Positions 30,993-39,590 of a stretch of 64,000 nt of DNA are shown here, piece after piece. This stretch comes from Dyella_B sp035277725 (lineage in GTDB: Bacteria; Pseudomonadota; Gammaproteobacteria; Xanthomonadales; Rhodanobacteraceae), in assembly GCF_035277725.1 (NCBI RefSeq), contig NZ_DATEJY010000065.1, forward strand, positions 15,179-79,178. The letters run 5' to 3'. Numbering within the stretch: position 1 is the stretch's first letter; every line of letters begins with the position of its first letter. Below the pieces are notes generated by a model that was given only the letters and a program-made list of their open reading frames with translations, did no database searches and was not told where the DNA came from. The position numbers and the translations under genes are program-made.

Positions 30993-31559
30993 TCAGGTGC
31001 GCGGCAAGGTCACGCCCTGCTGGCCCTGGTACTTGCCGCCACGGTCCTTGTAGCTGGTTTCGCATTCCTCATCGGACTCAAAAAACAGCATCTGCGCGAC
31101 GCCTTCATTGGCATAGATCTTGGCCGGCAGCGGCGTGGTGTTGGAGAACTCCAGCGTCACGTGGCCTTCCCATTCCGGCTCCAGCGGCGTCACGTTGACG
31201 ATGATGCCGCAGCGCGCATAAGTGCTCTTGCCCAGGCATACCGTAAGCACCTGGCGGGGGATGCGGAAGAACTCGACCGTGCGCGCCAATGCAAAGGAAT
31301 TGGGGGGAATGATGCACACGTCCGCTTCCACGTCGACGAAGCTGGTCGGGTCGAAGGCTTTCGGATCGACGATGGTGGAGTTGATGTTGGTGAAGATCTT
31401 GAACTCGCGCGCGCAACGCACGTCGTAGCCGTAGCTGGAGGTGCCGTACGACACCAGTTTGTCGCCACCGCGCAGCTTGATCTGCCCCGGTTCGTACGGC
31501 TCGATCATGCCATGCTGCTCCGCCATGCGGCGGATCCATTTATCGGATTTGATGCTCAC
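30993..31559 (-). CDS. dcd: dCTP deaminase
   Basis: Dcd deaminates dCTP to dUTP, feeding dTMP synthesis. The 188-aa trimeric enzyme has SIKSDKWIRRMAEQHGMIEP at the N-terminus, SSYGYDVRCAREF, the nucleotide loop GKSTYARCG and the catalytic-Glu region TPLEPEWEGHVTLEFSN. Translation starts at GTG 31559, where the conserved N-terminus begins; upstream codons of the frame are not conserved. It lies downstream of apbC and the FMN reductase on the same strand, a linkage (apbC-dcd) common in gammaproteobacteria. Confidence 0.96.
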   Translation of the reverse strand: MSIKSDKWIRRMAEQHGMIEPYEPGQIKLRGGDKLVSYGTSSYGYDVRCAREFKIFTNINSTIVDPKAFDPTSFVDVEADVCIIPPNSFALARTVEFFRIPRQVLTVCLGKSTYARCGIIVNVTPLEPEWEGHVTLEFSNTTPLPAKIYANEGVAQMLFFESDEECETSYKDRGGKYQGQQGVTLPRT

Positions 31560-31663
31560 GCGGACTCCGGTGCTGCCTGCCGCGCCCGGGCAGGCCCCAG
31601 GCGCAAAGCGGCAAAAATACATGGTGAGTGGGGCGTTGCGCCAGCGATGTTTGGCGCCCGCCT

Positions 31664-31750
31664 GCAGGCTGGGGTGGGGCGCCGCCGAACCCCCACCATT
31701 GCCATGCCCGCCGCAGAGGTTGGGGTTCTACGATGCCCACACCCACCTAC
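31664..31750. repeat. Degenerate REPIN, supplying the FMN reductase stop
   Basis: The left part is GCAGGCTGGGGTGGGG with a decayed foot. The right part reads, on the minus strand, GTAGGTGGGTGTGGGCATCG followed by AACCCCAAC. Its CTA at 31747-31749 is the stop of the FMN reductase gene. Confidence 0.65.
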
Positions 31751-32286
31751 GCAACCAGCGCGGCGGAAAGGCAGGCCAGCACCGTGCGCAGTTCCAGGCA
31801 ACGCTCCGGACTCGTCAGTACTTGCGCCGGCGTACAGCCGCTACCGGGCAAGGCCACCATCAGCGGCTCCGGCGAGAGCAGGCGCGCCGACATCGTTCGC
31901 AAGATTTCGCACAACGCGTCCTGTGCATGATGCGAGCCGCGCGCCGAAGCGTTGATCAGCAGCACCGGCTTGTCGGGAAACTCCAGGCTGCCGACCAGCC
32001 AGTCGAGCAGATTCTTGAATGCACCAGGCACCCCATGCGCGTACTCCGGACAAGCGATCAGCAGCGCATCGCTTTGACCGACCGCCGTGCGCAGCTGCTG
32101 GACAACGTCCGGCACCTGCTCACTCTCGACATCCGCATTGAACAACGGCAGCGCGCCGAGACCCGCATATAACGTCAGCGCGAGCCCCGGCGGCGCCAGC
32201 TCGCGCGCCGCAAGCAGCGCTGCCGTATTGGATGACACGCGCCGCAGACTGCCAGAAAGACAAAGCACCCGCCGCGCGGCGCTCAT
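31747..32286 (-). CDS. NADPH-dependent FMN reductase family protein
   Basis: A 179-aa flavodoxin-fold reductase. The FMN phosphate loop is CLSGSLRRVSSNTAAL near the N-terminus. PEYAHGVPGAFKNLLDWLVG is the family signature, and PVLLINASARGSHHAQ follows. Such enzymes reduce FMN, quinones, chromate or azo dyes with NAD(P)H; the exact substrate is not evident. It overlaps the apbC stop by ATGA, so it is co-translated with that iron-sulfur carrier. The stop TAG comes from the adjacent degenerate REPIN. Confidence 0.88.
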   Translation of the reverse strand: MSAARRVLCLSGSLRRVSSNTAALLAARELAPPGLALTLYAGLGALPLFNADVESEQVPDVVQQLRTAVGQSDALLIACPEYAHGVPGAFKNLLDWLVGSLEFPDKPVLLINASARGSHHAQDALCEILRTMSARLLSPEPLMVALPGSGCTPAQVLTSPERCLELRTVLACLSAALVA

Positions 32287-33377
32287 GCCGCCGGCTGGCC
32301 CTGCACGACGATCTTGCCGAGCCCCAGCGATTTGTTGCGCGGCTGGCGTGCGAGCCTGCCGGCGGTGTTGCGTGCAATCTCGCGATAGCGCGCCGCCAAG
32401 TCCGAATCGGGCATCGCTGCCACGGTGGGATTGCCGCCGTCAGCCTGCTCACGGATGCGGATGTCCAGCGGCAGCGAACCGAGGTATGGCACCTGGTATT
32501 GCTCCGCCATGCGCTCGCCGCCGCCTGCACCGAAGATATGTTCCTCATGGCCGCAATTCGTGCACACGTGCGTCGCCATGTTCTCGACGATGCCGAGCAC
32601 CGGCACTTCCACCTTCTCGAACATCTTCAGCGCCTTACGCGCATCGAGCAGCGCAATGTCCTGTGGCGTGGTCACGATCACCGCGCCGGCCACCGGCACC
32701 TTCTGCGACAGCGTGAGCTGGATGTCGCCCGTGCCCGGCGGCAGATCGATGACGAGGTAGTCGAGCATGTCCCAGCGCGTGTCGCCGAGCAGCTGCATCA
32801 TCGCCTGCGTGACCATCGGGCCGCGCCAGATCATCGGCGTTTCCTCATCGACCAGGAAACCGATCGACATCGCCTGCAGGCCGTGCGCGGTCATCGGCGT
32901 GATGGTCTTGCCATCCGGCGATTCCGGACGGCCATGGATGCCGAGCATGCGCGGCTGGCTGGGGCCATAGATATCGGCATCCAGAATGCCAACTTTGGCA
33001 CCTTCGGCAGCGAGCGCCAGGGCGAGGTTTACCGCCACCGTCGACTTGCCCACGCCACCCTTGCCGGACGCCACCGCAATGATGTTCTTCACGTTTGCCA
33101 GCGGCGCCAGCGTGCCTTGCACCTTGTGCGCATGGATGCGGCTGGACAGCGAAATGACCGCCGCCTCGATCGCCGTATCTGCCTCCAGCGCCTGTCTGGC
33201 TTGCGCCGCCAGCACCTCGCCGGCACCGGCGGCCGGATAACCCAGCTGGACGTCCACCGAAACCTTGGCGCCATCCACGCCGACGGCGCGAATGGATTCG
33301 GCCAAGGGAGCGCCGGTGTGAGGATCGATAAGGTCGCCGAGAATCCGGCGTACCAGGGCTTCGTTCGCCTGCGTCAT
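32283..33377 (-). CDS. apbC: Iron-sulfur cluster carrier ATPase ApbC/Mrp
   Basis: A 364-aa P-loop ATPase of the Mrp/NBP35 family that binds and transfers [4Fe-4S] clusters. The N-terminal DUF59/MIP18-like domain (residues 1-90) is followed by the deviant Walker A VASGKGGVGKSTVAVNLA. YLVIDLPPGTGDIQLTLSQ and the cluster-binding CxxC in HVCTNCGHEEHIFGAGG are present. It is first in an apparent operon with the FMN reductase and then dcd. Gene order and sequence are typical of gammaproteobacteria. Confidence 0.95.
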   Translation of the reverse strand: MTQANEALVRRILGDLIDPHTGAPLAESIRAVGVDGAKVSVDVQLGYPAAGAGEVLAAQARQALEADTAIEAAVISLSSRIHAHKVQGTLAPLANVKNIIAVASGKGGVGKSTVAVNLALALAAEGAKVGILDADIYGPSQPRMLGIHGRPESPDGKTITPMTAHGLQAMSIGFLVDEETPMIWRGPMVTQAMMQLLGDTRWDMLDYLVIDLPPGTGDIQLTLSQKVPVAGAVIVTTPQDIALLDARKALKMFEKVEVPVLGIVENMATHVCTNCGHEEHIFGAGGGERMAEQYQVPYLGSLPLDIRIREQADGGNPTVAAMPDSDLAARYREIARNTAGRLARQPRNKSLGLGKIVVQGQPAA

Positions 33378-33523
33378 GGAGAAAGGGGCTGTAGGTCAGG
33401 ACCTGCAATTATGCCAGCAGGGGCTGGCGACTCGCCGTGATCGACGGTTTGCGCAATGCAGCTTGACCGGTTCGGCCGCCGCTCGGCAGGCTGCACCATA
33501 CGCCAACGTAGGGACCCACCATC

Positions 33524-33970
33524 ATGAAACGTCTGTCGCCATTCGCCATCGCCGCCTGTCTGCTGCTAGGCCCGGCCCTCGCCTGGGCCGCCAACGACAC
33601 CCCGGTGGGCACGTGGCGGCAGGTCGACGACGTTACCGGCAAGCCGAAGTCCGTCATCCAGATCACCGACGACAACGGCAAACTGCAAGGCAAGGTGCTG
33701 CAGGTACTGCTTTCCGATGATGGCCCGCATCCGATCTGCAAGAAATGCGATGGCGAGCGCAAGGATCAACCGATCGAAGGCATGGTGATCATGTGGAACG
33801 TCAGCAAGGACGGCGACGTGTGGGACGGCGGCAAAATCCTCGATCCGAAGAACGGCAAGGTGTACAGCGTCAAGCTGAGCCTGACCGATGGCGGGCAGAA
33901 GCTGGATGTGCACGGCTACATCGGCTTTTCGCTGCTTGGGCGCAGCCAGGTGTGGGAGCGCATGCAGTAA
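33524..33970 (+). CDS. DUF2147 secreted protein
   Basis: A 148-aa exported protein with a clear signal peptide (MKRLSPFAIAACLLLGPALA, cut after AWA). The mature part matches DUF2147: VGTWRQVDDVTGKPKSVIQI, ICKKCDGERKDQPIEGM, WDGGKILDPKNGKVY and VHGYIGFSLLGRSQVWERM. The fold is an eight-stranded lipocalin-like barrel in characterised family members; the ligand is unknown. The two cysteines of CKKC may form a disulfide. It is divergent from apbC. Confidence 0.87.
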   Translation: MKRLSPFAIAACLLLGPALAWAANDTPVGTWRQVDDVTGKPKSVIQITDDNGKLQGKVLQVLLSDDGPHPICKKCDGERKDQPIEGMVIMWNVSKDGDVWDGGKILDPKNGKVYSVKLSLTDGGQKLDVHGYIGFSLLGRSQVWERMQ

Positions 33971-34043
33971 GGCTGCCGCCGCACGCTGAGATGGCATTCC
34001 GGCATCAGGGTGCATAGAAAGCTGGGATTTCATCCCAGCCTAA
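33967..34043. repeat. Degenerate REPIN, subtype A
   Basis: The right half is well preserved (GCTGGGATTTCATCCCAGCC at 34021-34040), but the foot is CTAA rather than CTAC. The left part begins GTAAGGCTG, where TAA is the DUF2147 stop codon, and is otherwise decayed. Confidence 0.6.
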
Positions 34044-34085
34044 AAATCCCCGGCTTCACCGCGCGCCACACCACACCACACCATC

Positions 34086-34607
34086 ATGCCCACCATCTTC
34101 ACCCATGCCGCCGTCCCTGCCCTGCTTGGCGCGGCTGCCGGCGAGCAACGCATAAGCCGTCGATTGCTAGGCGCTGGCATCATCGCCGCCATGTTGCCGG
34201 ATGCGGACACGCTCAGCTTCAAGCTCGGCATTCCTTACGCGGATGCCTTCGGCCACCGCGGCGCCGCGCATTCGCTGATGTTTGCCTTATGCATCGCCAT
34301 ACTTGCCGCACTGTTGCACCGTCCGTTGCACAGTACGGTAACGCGCGCGTTCGCATTCGTCGGTTTATCGGCGGCTTCCCATCCATTGCTGGATATGTGC
34401 ACTGATGGTGGCCTCGGCGTCGCCATCGCATGGCCGTTTAGCGCGCAGCGTCATTTCTTTCCCTGGCATCCCATCCGTGTTTCACCGATTGGCGTGCATT
34501 TTTTCAGTGCACAGGCGTGGCCGGTGATTACCTCGGAGCTGCTATGGGTATGGCTGCCGGCAAGCGCCATAGCGCTGGTCATCGGGATGACTCGTAGGCT
34601 GGGATGA
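34086..34607 (+). CDS. YdjM-like membrane-bound metal-dependent hydrolase
   Basis: A 173-aa inner-membrane protein of the DUF457/YdjM family. It begins MPTIFTHAAVPALLGAAAGE, with the conserved early His, then ALPDAD-like MLPDADTLSF, HRGAAHSLMFAL and SHPLLDMCTDGG, the metal-ligand motifs of the family. About four membrane helices. E. coli YdjM is a LexA-regulated membrane hydrolase-like protein, but its activity is unknown. The last residues (TRRLG) and the TGA stop lie inside a REPIN, which suggests the native end was overwritten by repeat insertion. Confidence 0.83.
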   Translation: MPTIFTHAAVPALLGAAAGEQRISRRLLGAGIIAAMLPDADTLSFKLGIPYADAFGHRGAAHSLMFALCIAILAALLHRPLHSTVTRAFAFVGLSAASHPLLDMCTDGGLGVAIAWPFSAQRHFFPWHPIRVSPIGVHFFSAQAWPVITSELLWVWLPASAIALVIGMTRRLG

Positions 34608-34657
34608 AATCCCAGCATGCTTGTGCTTCCCGATGCTGGGGTTTCATCGCAGCCTAC
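34594..34657. repeat. REPIN, subtype A, entered by the YdjM-like frame
   Basis: GTAGGCTGGGATGAAATCCC on the left, and a partner GCTGGGGTTTCATCGCAGCCTAC on the right split by one change. The TGA inside the first hairpin (34605-34607) ends the upstream gene. Confidence 0.85.
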
Positions 34658-34668
34658 GATGGATCGTG

Positions 34669-35472
34669 TCAGCCAGATACGGCTTCAGCACGATGGACCA
34701 TCACACCATGCGCGGCGAAAGCCGCACGCGTGGCACGATCCGCCGAATGCTCGACAACCAGATGCTGCACGCGCGCGAGTTCGGCGACCTGATGCGCTGC
34801 CACCGCACCGAGCTTGTCGTCGGTAGCAACCACCACGGTTTCGTCGCTGGCATCGATCATCGCGCGCTTGAACAGCGTTTCCTCGCTGTCGAAACCCCAT
34901 AGGCCATGCGCGGCATCGATCGCGCAGGCACCGGGAAAACACAGATCCGCGCGCATGCGCTTCACCTGCTCGACCGCTTGTGCACCAATCGCGCCGCCGA
35001 TCGAAGCAACAACGCGGCCGCCGATCAACAACACCTCAAAACCTTCGCGATCCAACAGCAACTGCGCGATATGCGGCGCATTGGTAATCACCGTGAGCCC
35101 GGCGCCGATCGGCAGCACGGCCGCGATGGCGGCGTTGGTCGTACCGGCGTCGATCAGCAAGGTCTGCCCCGGTTTCACCAGGCTCACGGCCTTGCGTGCC
35201 AGCGCCTGCTTGCGCAGCGGATGCTCGGTGCGGCGTTGCTTGAGTGGCGTCACGGTGACTGCGGGCAATAGCGCGCCGCCGTACACCCGCTTGCACAAGC
35301 CTTGCGCGGCGAGTTCGCGCAGGTCGCGGCGGATTGAATCCTCCGAGACCTCGAACGCCTCCGCCAACTCGGCCGCCACCACGCGCCCCTCGCTACGCAG
35401 CCGCGCAAGAATGCGCTGCTGGCGCTCCTCGGGCAGTGCGTTGCGATCGACGGTGGGTGCAAGCTTAGCCAT
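34669..35472 (-). CDS. DeoR-family transcriptional regulator
   Basis: A 267-aa regulator of sugar metabolism type. The N-terminal winged helix has ERQQRILARLRSEGRVVAAE and FEVSEDSIRRDLRELAAQGL with CKRVYGGAL, the DeoR signature. The C-terminal DeoR sensor domain, which binds sugar phosphates, has LLIDAGTTNAAIAAVLP, DLCFPGACAIDAAHGL and DDKLGAVAAHQVAEL. ATG 35472 overlaps the HAD phosphatase gene by 8 bases. The MFS-HAD-DeoR order suggests it controls uptake and dephosphorylation of a sugar or related compound. Candidate tandem operator sites lie upstream of the MFS gene. Confidence 0.9.
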   Translation of the reverse strand: MAKLAPTVDRNALPEERQQRILARLRSEGRVVAAELAEAFEVSEDSIRRDLRELAAQGLCKRVYGGALLPAVTVTPLKQRRTEHPLRKQALARKAVSLVKPGQTLLIDAGTTNAAIAAVLPIGAGLTVITNAPHIAQLLLDREGFEVLLIGGRVVASIGGAIGAQAVEQVKRMRADLCFPGACAIDAAHGLWGFDSEETLFKRAMIDASDETVVVATDDKLGAVAAHQVAELARVQHLVVEHSADRATRAAFAAHGVMVHRAEAVSG

Positions 35473-36106
35473 GGTTGATCGCCCGCATTTCGCGCTCGAG
35501 CAAACCGAGTTCCACCAGGTGTTCGCGCAAACCGGCCGGATCGTGGAACCACCAGCCGTGCATGCCCAGCACTTCGGCTGCGGCCACATTGCGTTGCGAA
35601 TCGTCGATGTACAACGCCGTGGCGGGATCGACCGCGTAGCGTTCCAACAGGCGTTGGTAGATGCGCGGATCGGGCTTCACCAGGCGTTCCTCGCCCGACA
35701 CCACAATGCCCTCGAACCACTGCAGGAACGGATAAAGCTGCCGCGCAACCGGGAAGGTCTCTTGCGACCAGTTGGTGAGCGCGAGCAGGCGCACACCACG
35801 CGCTTTCAGTTCCGACAACAGCGCAACGCTACCTTCGATCGGTCCCACCAGCGTTTCTTTCCAGCGCAGGTGATAGGCATCGATCAGTTCGGCATGCTCG
35901 GGAAACTTCGCGCGCAACAGCGCTGTTGCCTCGACCCACGGACGGCCCGCATCTTGTTGCTCGTTCCATTCGCCGTTGCACACCTCGCGCAGGAACCACT
36001 CCATCTGCGTTTCGTCTTCGATCAACTGGCGATACAACCGCCGCGGGTCCCAGCCGATCAGCACGTTGCCAAGATCGAAGATCACCGTATCGATACGCCC
36101 ACTCAT
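35465..36106 (-). CDS. HAD-family phosphatase (subfamily IA)
   Basis: A 213-aa haloacid dehalogenase-like hydrolase. Motif I is TVIFDLGNVLIGWDP, where the second Asp of the usual DxD is replaced by Gly-Asn, as in the YihX-type subgroup. Motif II is LALTNWSQETF. Motif III is VKPDPRIYQRLLERY. Motif IV is ALYIDDSQRNVAAAE. YihX-type enzymes dephosphorylate alpha-glucose-1-phosphate and similar sugar phosphates, which fits the sugar-type operon. The start overlaps the MFS stop by one base (TGATG); the stop overlaps the DeoR gene. Confidence 0.88.
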   Translation of the reverse strand: MSGRIDTVIFDLGNVLIGWDPRRLYRQLIEDETQMEWFLREVCNGEWNEQQDAGRPWVEATALLRAKFPEHAELIDAYHLRWKETLVGPIEGSVALLSELKARGVRLLALTNWSQETFPVARQLYPFLQWFEGIVVSGEERLVKPDPRIYQRLLERYAVDPATALYIDDSQRNVAAAEVLGMHGWWFHDPAGLREHLVELGLLEREMRAINHG

Positions 36107-37281
36107 CACCGCACTATCCTCGCCGACAAACCCACCAGCACCAGCAAGCCAGCCACCGCGACGAACGCGGTCGACAAGCTGCTGGCATGCGCTACGAAAC
36201 CGATCAAGGCCGGACCGCTCAGCAAGCCTACGTAACCCAACGTGGTCACAGTCGCGATCGCGATCGCCGGTGGCGTGCCGGACAAACGTCCGGCCGCACT
36301 GAACATCACGGGCACGATGTTGGAAGCACCTAAGCCAATCAGCACAAAGCCGATCAAGGCGGCTACCGTCAGCGGCACGCACGCGACCAGCAAAAATCCT
36401 GCAACAGCAAGACCCGCACCCACGCGCACGGCCCACGCCGGACTATGCCGTGCAATCAGCCGATCACCGCAAAAACGCCCCACTGCCATCGCCACCGAAA
36501 AACACGCATAGCCGAAACCGGCCGATGCTGGCGCCACACCGCGCACGTCACGCAGAAACACCGCGCTCCAATCCAGCATCGCACCCTCCGCCATGAAGCT
36601 GACGAAGCACAACAGCCCCAACAGCCAGGCGAGCGCATGCGGCATGCCGAGCCGGCTCTTCTCTTCGGCATCTTTCGTGACTGCAGACGCATCGCCGTGC
36701 AAACCATCACGCAACCACAGCACGGTCAACGCCAGCACCACGGCGATGGTCACGGCGGCCCCCGGCAAGGGAAGTCCAAGTGCCAGCAGGCCGCTCAACA
36801 ACGTGGCGCCCGTCAAGCCGCCGACGCTGAAAAGACCATGGAATCCGGACATCAGGCGGTCGCCGCTACGATGCTCCACCTCGACCGCATAAGCATTCAT
36901 GGCGACGTCCACCGCGCCCAGCATCACGCCGAAATAGAGCAAGGTGCCTACCAGCATCGCCACGCTCGACACTTGCGCAAGCACGGGTAGCGCAAGACAC
37001 ATCAGCAAGCCGGCGCTCAGGATCATGGTGCGATTGCCCAACCGATGCGCAAGCCAGCCAACGAACGGCATCGACAGCATCGAACCGCCACCGAACGCCA
37101 GCAGCGCCGTGCCCAGTTGCGCATCGTCCAGCCCGAGGCGGAGTTTCACGTACGGCACCATCGGCGCCCACGCTGACATGGCCATGCCGGAAACCAGAAA
37201 GATCAGTCGCGTCGCCCGCCGCGCGCTGGAGAGCGATGCCGCATTACTGCCTGCAGCGGCGGTTTCAGAAGTCGTTTTCAC
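36106..37281 (-). CDS. MFS transporter (YbjJ-like)
   Basis: A 391-aa major facilitator with about twelve membrane helices. Markers are MAMSAWAPMVPYVKLRLGLD, LAFGGGSMLSMPFVGWLAHR with LGNR (loop 2-3 motif), and the central NAYAVEVEHRSGDRLMSGFH. GLGASNIVPVMFSAAGRL and TVTTLGYVGLLSGPALIGFV are in the C-terminal half. The sequence resembles E. coli YbjJ, a predicted sugar transporter paired with the HAD phosphatase YbjI. Here it heads an operon with a HAD phosphatase and a DeoR regulator. Substrate unknown. Confidence 0.88.
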   Translation of the reverse strand: MKTTSETAAAGSNAASLSSARRATRLIFLVSGMAMSAWAPMVPYVKLRLGLDDAQLGTALLAFGGGSMLSMPFVGWLAHRLGNRTMILSAGLLMCLALPVLAQVSSVAMLVGTLLYFGVMLGAVDVAMNAYAVEVEHRSGDRLMSGFHGLFSVGGLTGATLLSGLLALGLPLPGAAVTIAVVLALTVLWLRDGLHGDASAVTKDAEEKSRLGMPHALAWLLGLLCFVSFMAEGAMLDWSAVFLRDVRGVAPASAGFGYACFSVAMAVGRFCGDRLIARHSPAWAVRVGAGLAVAGFLLVACVPLTVAALIGFVLIGLGASNIVPVMFSAAGRLSGTPPAIAIATVTTLGYVGLLSGPALIGFVAHASSLSTAFVAVAGLLVLVGLSARIVR

Positions 37282-37321
37282 AGCTTGCCCGTCTTGCCTT
37301 CAATACGAATAAATGTACACA

Positions 37322-37347
37322 AACGTGCAACATCGTGCAAACGTGCA
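37322..37347 (-). promoter_or_regulatory. Tandem CGTGCA repeats, candidate DeoR operator
   Basis: Three direct copies of CGTGCA (37324-37329, 37334-37339, 37342-37347) lie 40-65 bases upstream of the MFS start, in the gap shared with metG. DeoR-family regulators often bind directly repeated sites. The link to the downstream DeoR protein is inference. Confidence 0.4.
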
Positions 37348-37433
37348 GACATCCATGCGCCATGCCGCAGCGGGGGAAGCTCCCTTGACACTGCATGCCA
37401 TAATGCAAAACCCATCGCGAACCACTGCCGCCC

Positions 37434-39527
37434 ATGACCCGACGCCTGCTCGTCACCCACGCCCTGCCCTACGCCAACGGCCCGCTGCACCTGGGCCACA
37501 TGCTGGGCTACATCCAGACCGATATCTGGGTCCGCGCGCAGCGAATGATGGGCAACGAGGTGTACTTCGTAGCGGCGGACGATGCGCACGGCACGCCGAT
37601 CATGCTGGCGGCGGAAAAGGCGGGCGTCTCGCCGGAAGCCTTCATCGCCGACATGCGCGCCAGCCACGAAGCGGACTTCACCGATTTCCACTTCAGCTAC
37701 GACAACTACTACACCACCCATTCGGATGAGAACCGCGAGCTGGCCTCGCTGATCTACACGCGCCTGCGCGACAGCGGCTACATCGCCAGGCGCAGCATCC
37801 AGCAGCTGTACGATCCGGACAAACAGATGTTCCTGCCGGACCGCTACATCAAGGGCACCTGCCCCAAGTGCGGCACGCCGGACCAGTACGGCGATAACTG
37901 CGAGAACTGCGGCGCCACCTACGCACCCACCGACCTGATCCATCCGTATTCGGTGGTATCCGGCGCTACACCGGTGTTGCGCGATTCGGAGCATTACTTC
38001 TTCGAGCTGAGCAAGTTCGAAGATCTGCTGCGCGACTGGTTCGGCGGTAAGCTCACCGATGGCAAGCCGGTGGCCAATCCGGGGGTAGTGGCCAAGCTGA
38101 AGGAATGGCTGGACGGTGGCCTGAAGGATTGGGACATCTCGCGCGATGCGCCCTACTTCGGCTTCCCCATTCCCGATGCGCCGGGCAAGTTCTTCTATGT
38201 GTGGCTGGATGCGCCGGTTGGCTACCTGGCGAGCTTCAAGAACCTGTGCGAACGCGCCGGACTGAGCTTCGACGAATTTCTGGCGCCGAACAGCGGTGCG
38301 GAAATGCACCACTTCATCGGCAAGGACATCATCAATTTCCACGGCCTGTTCTGGCCGGCGATGCTGCATGGCGCGCAGTTGCGCACGCCAACCGCGCTGC
38401 ACGTGAACGGCTATCTCACTGTGAACGGCGCCAAGATGTCCAAGTCGCGCGGCACCTTCATCCAGGCGCGCACGTATCTGAAGTCCGGCTTGAATCCGGA
38501 GTTCCTGCGCTACTACTTCGCCACCATGCTCAACGATGCGCCGGTGGACGTGGACCTGGATCTCAAGGCTTTCGAGGAGCGCGTCAACTCGCACCTGATC
38601 GGCAAGTGGGTGAACATCGCCAGCCGCACCGCAGGCTTCGTGCACAAGTTCTTCAATGGACGCCTGGCCGCGGCTTTCTCGCCGGAACAGAACGAACTGT
38701 GGAGCGTGCTGATCTCGCACTATGAAGGCGTGCCGGCCTTGTACGAAAGCGGCGAATTCGCCGAAGCCATGCGTCGCATTGTCTTGATCGCCGACCTGGT
38801 CAACGGCCACATCGCCGCCAAGGCACCGTGGGTGATGGCGAAGGACGAAACGCAACGCGATGAACTGCATCAGGTGTGCTCGTTCGCGCTCGCCGCGTTC
38901 CGCCTGCTCGGCGGTTTGCTCAAGCCCGTGCTGCCGGTGACGGTGGAAGCCGCGGAGACATTCCTCGCCGCCCCCATCGCCGATTTCGATTCGGCCTGCG
39001 CCACCTTGCACAACCACACCATCCACGCCTTCGAACCGCTGCTGTCGCGCATCGATCCCAAGCTGATCGAAGCGATGGTCGAGGCGTCAAAAGAATCGCT
39101 GGGTTCCACGCCGGAACCTGAAACCAAAAAGCCCGCCAAGAAAGAAAGCAAGCCCATGACCGAAGCTACCGCCCCTGCCGCCGCAACCGAATCCAACCTC
39201 ATCGGCATCGACGATTTCGCCAAGCTCGACCTGCGTGTCGGCAAGGTGCTGGTATGCGAGTTCGTGGACGGCTCGGACAAGCTGCTGCGTTTTGAACTGG
39301 ATGCCGGCCCGCTAGGCAAGCGCCAGATCTTCTCAGGCATTCGTGCAGCGTATGGCGAACCGGAAAAGTTGGTGGGACGCAATGTGGTGTTTATCGCCAA
39401 CCTGGCGCCGCGCAAGATGCGCTTTGGTTTGTCGGAAGGGATGATTCTTTCGGCGGGTGAAGGTGGCGGCGATCTGTTTCTGCTGGATGCGGATCAGGGT
39501 GCGGCGCCCGGCGCCACCGTGCGGTAA
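37434..39527 (+). CDS. metG: Methionyl-tRNA synthetase
   Basis: MetG charges initiator and elongator tRNA-Met. The 697-aa protein has the HIGH-type motif NGPLHLGHMLGY. The zinc-binding knuckle is CPKCGTPDQYGDNCENCGA (about 142-162). The catalytic KMSKS is GAKMSKSRGTF, and a helical anticodon domain follows. After a Lys/Pro-rich linker (about 565-590) comes the C-terminal EMAP/Arc1p-like tRNA-binding and dimerisation domain (FAKLDLRVGKVLVCEFVDGS, FGLSEGMILSA). The length is normal for the long bacterial form. It is divergent from the MFS operon. Confidence 0.97.
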   Translation: MTRRLLVTHALPYANGPLHLGHMLGYIQTDIWVRAQRMMGNEVYFVAADDAHGTPIMLAAEKAGVSPEAFIADMRASHEADFTDFHFSYDNYYTTHSDENRELASLIYTRLRDSGYIARRSIQQLYDPDKQMFLPDRYIKGTCPKCGTPDQYGDNCENCGATYAPTDLIHPYSVVSGATPVLRDSEHYFFELSKFEDLLRDWFGGKLTDGKPVANPGVVAKLKEWLDGGLKDWDISRDAPYFGFPIPDAPGKFFYVWLDAPVGYLASFKNLCERAGLSFDEFLAPNSGAEMHHFIGKDIINFHGLFWPAMLHGAQLRTPTALHVNGYLTVNGAKMSKSRGTFIQARTYLKSGLNPEFLRYYFATMLNDAPVDVDLDLKAFEERVNSHLIGKWVNIASRTAGFVHKFFNGRLAAAFSPEQNELWSVLISHYEGVPALYESGEFAEAMRRIVLIADLVNGHIAAKAPWVMAKDETQRDELHQVCSFALAAFRLLGGLLKPVLPVTVEAAETFLAAPIADFDSACATLHNHTIHAFEPLLSRIDPKLIEAMVEASKESLGSTPEPETKKPAKKESKPMTEATAPAAATESNLIGIDDFAKLDLRVGKVLVCEFVDGSDKLLRFELDAGPLGKRQIFSGIRAAYGEPEKLVGRNVVFIANLAPRKMRFGLSEGMILSAGEGGGDLFLLDADQGAAPGATVR

Positions 39528-39590
39528 TGCTTCCACCGTCATGCCGGCGAGCCGGAATGACGGTGAGGCTAGACCGGACTTGTCATAACC

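Noticed and set aside
37278..39026. 582-codon open frame on the minus strand opposite metG
   Set aside because: metG is unmistakable on the + strand; the opposite frame has no domains and the composition of a shadow.
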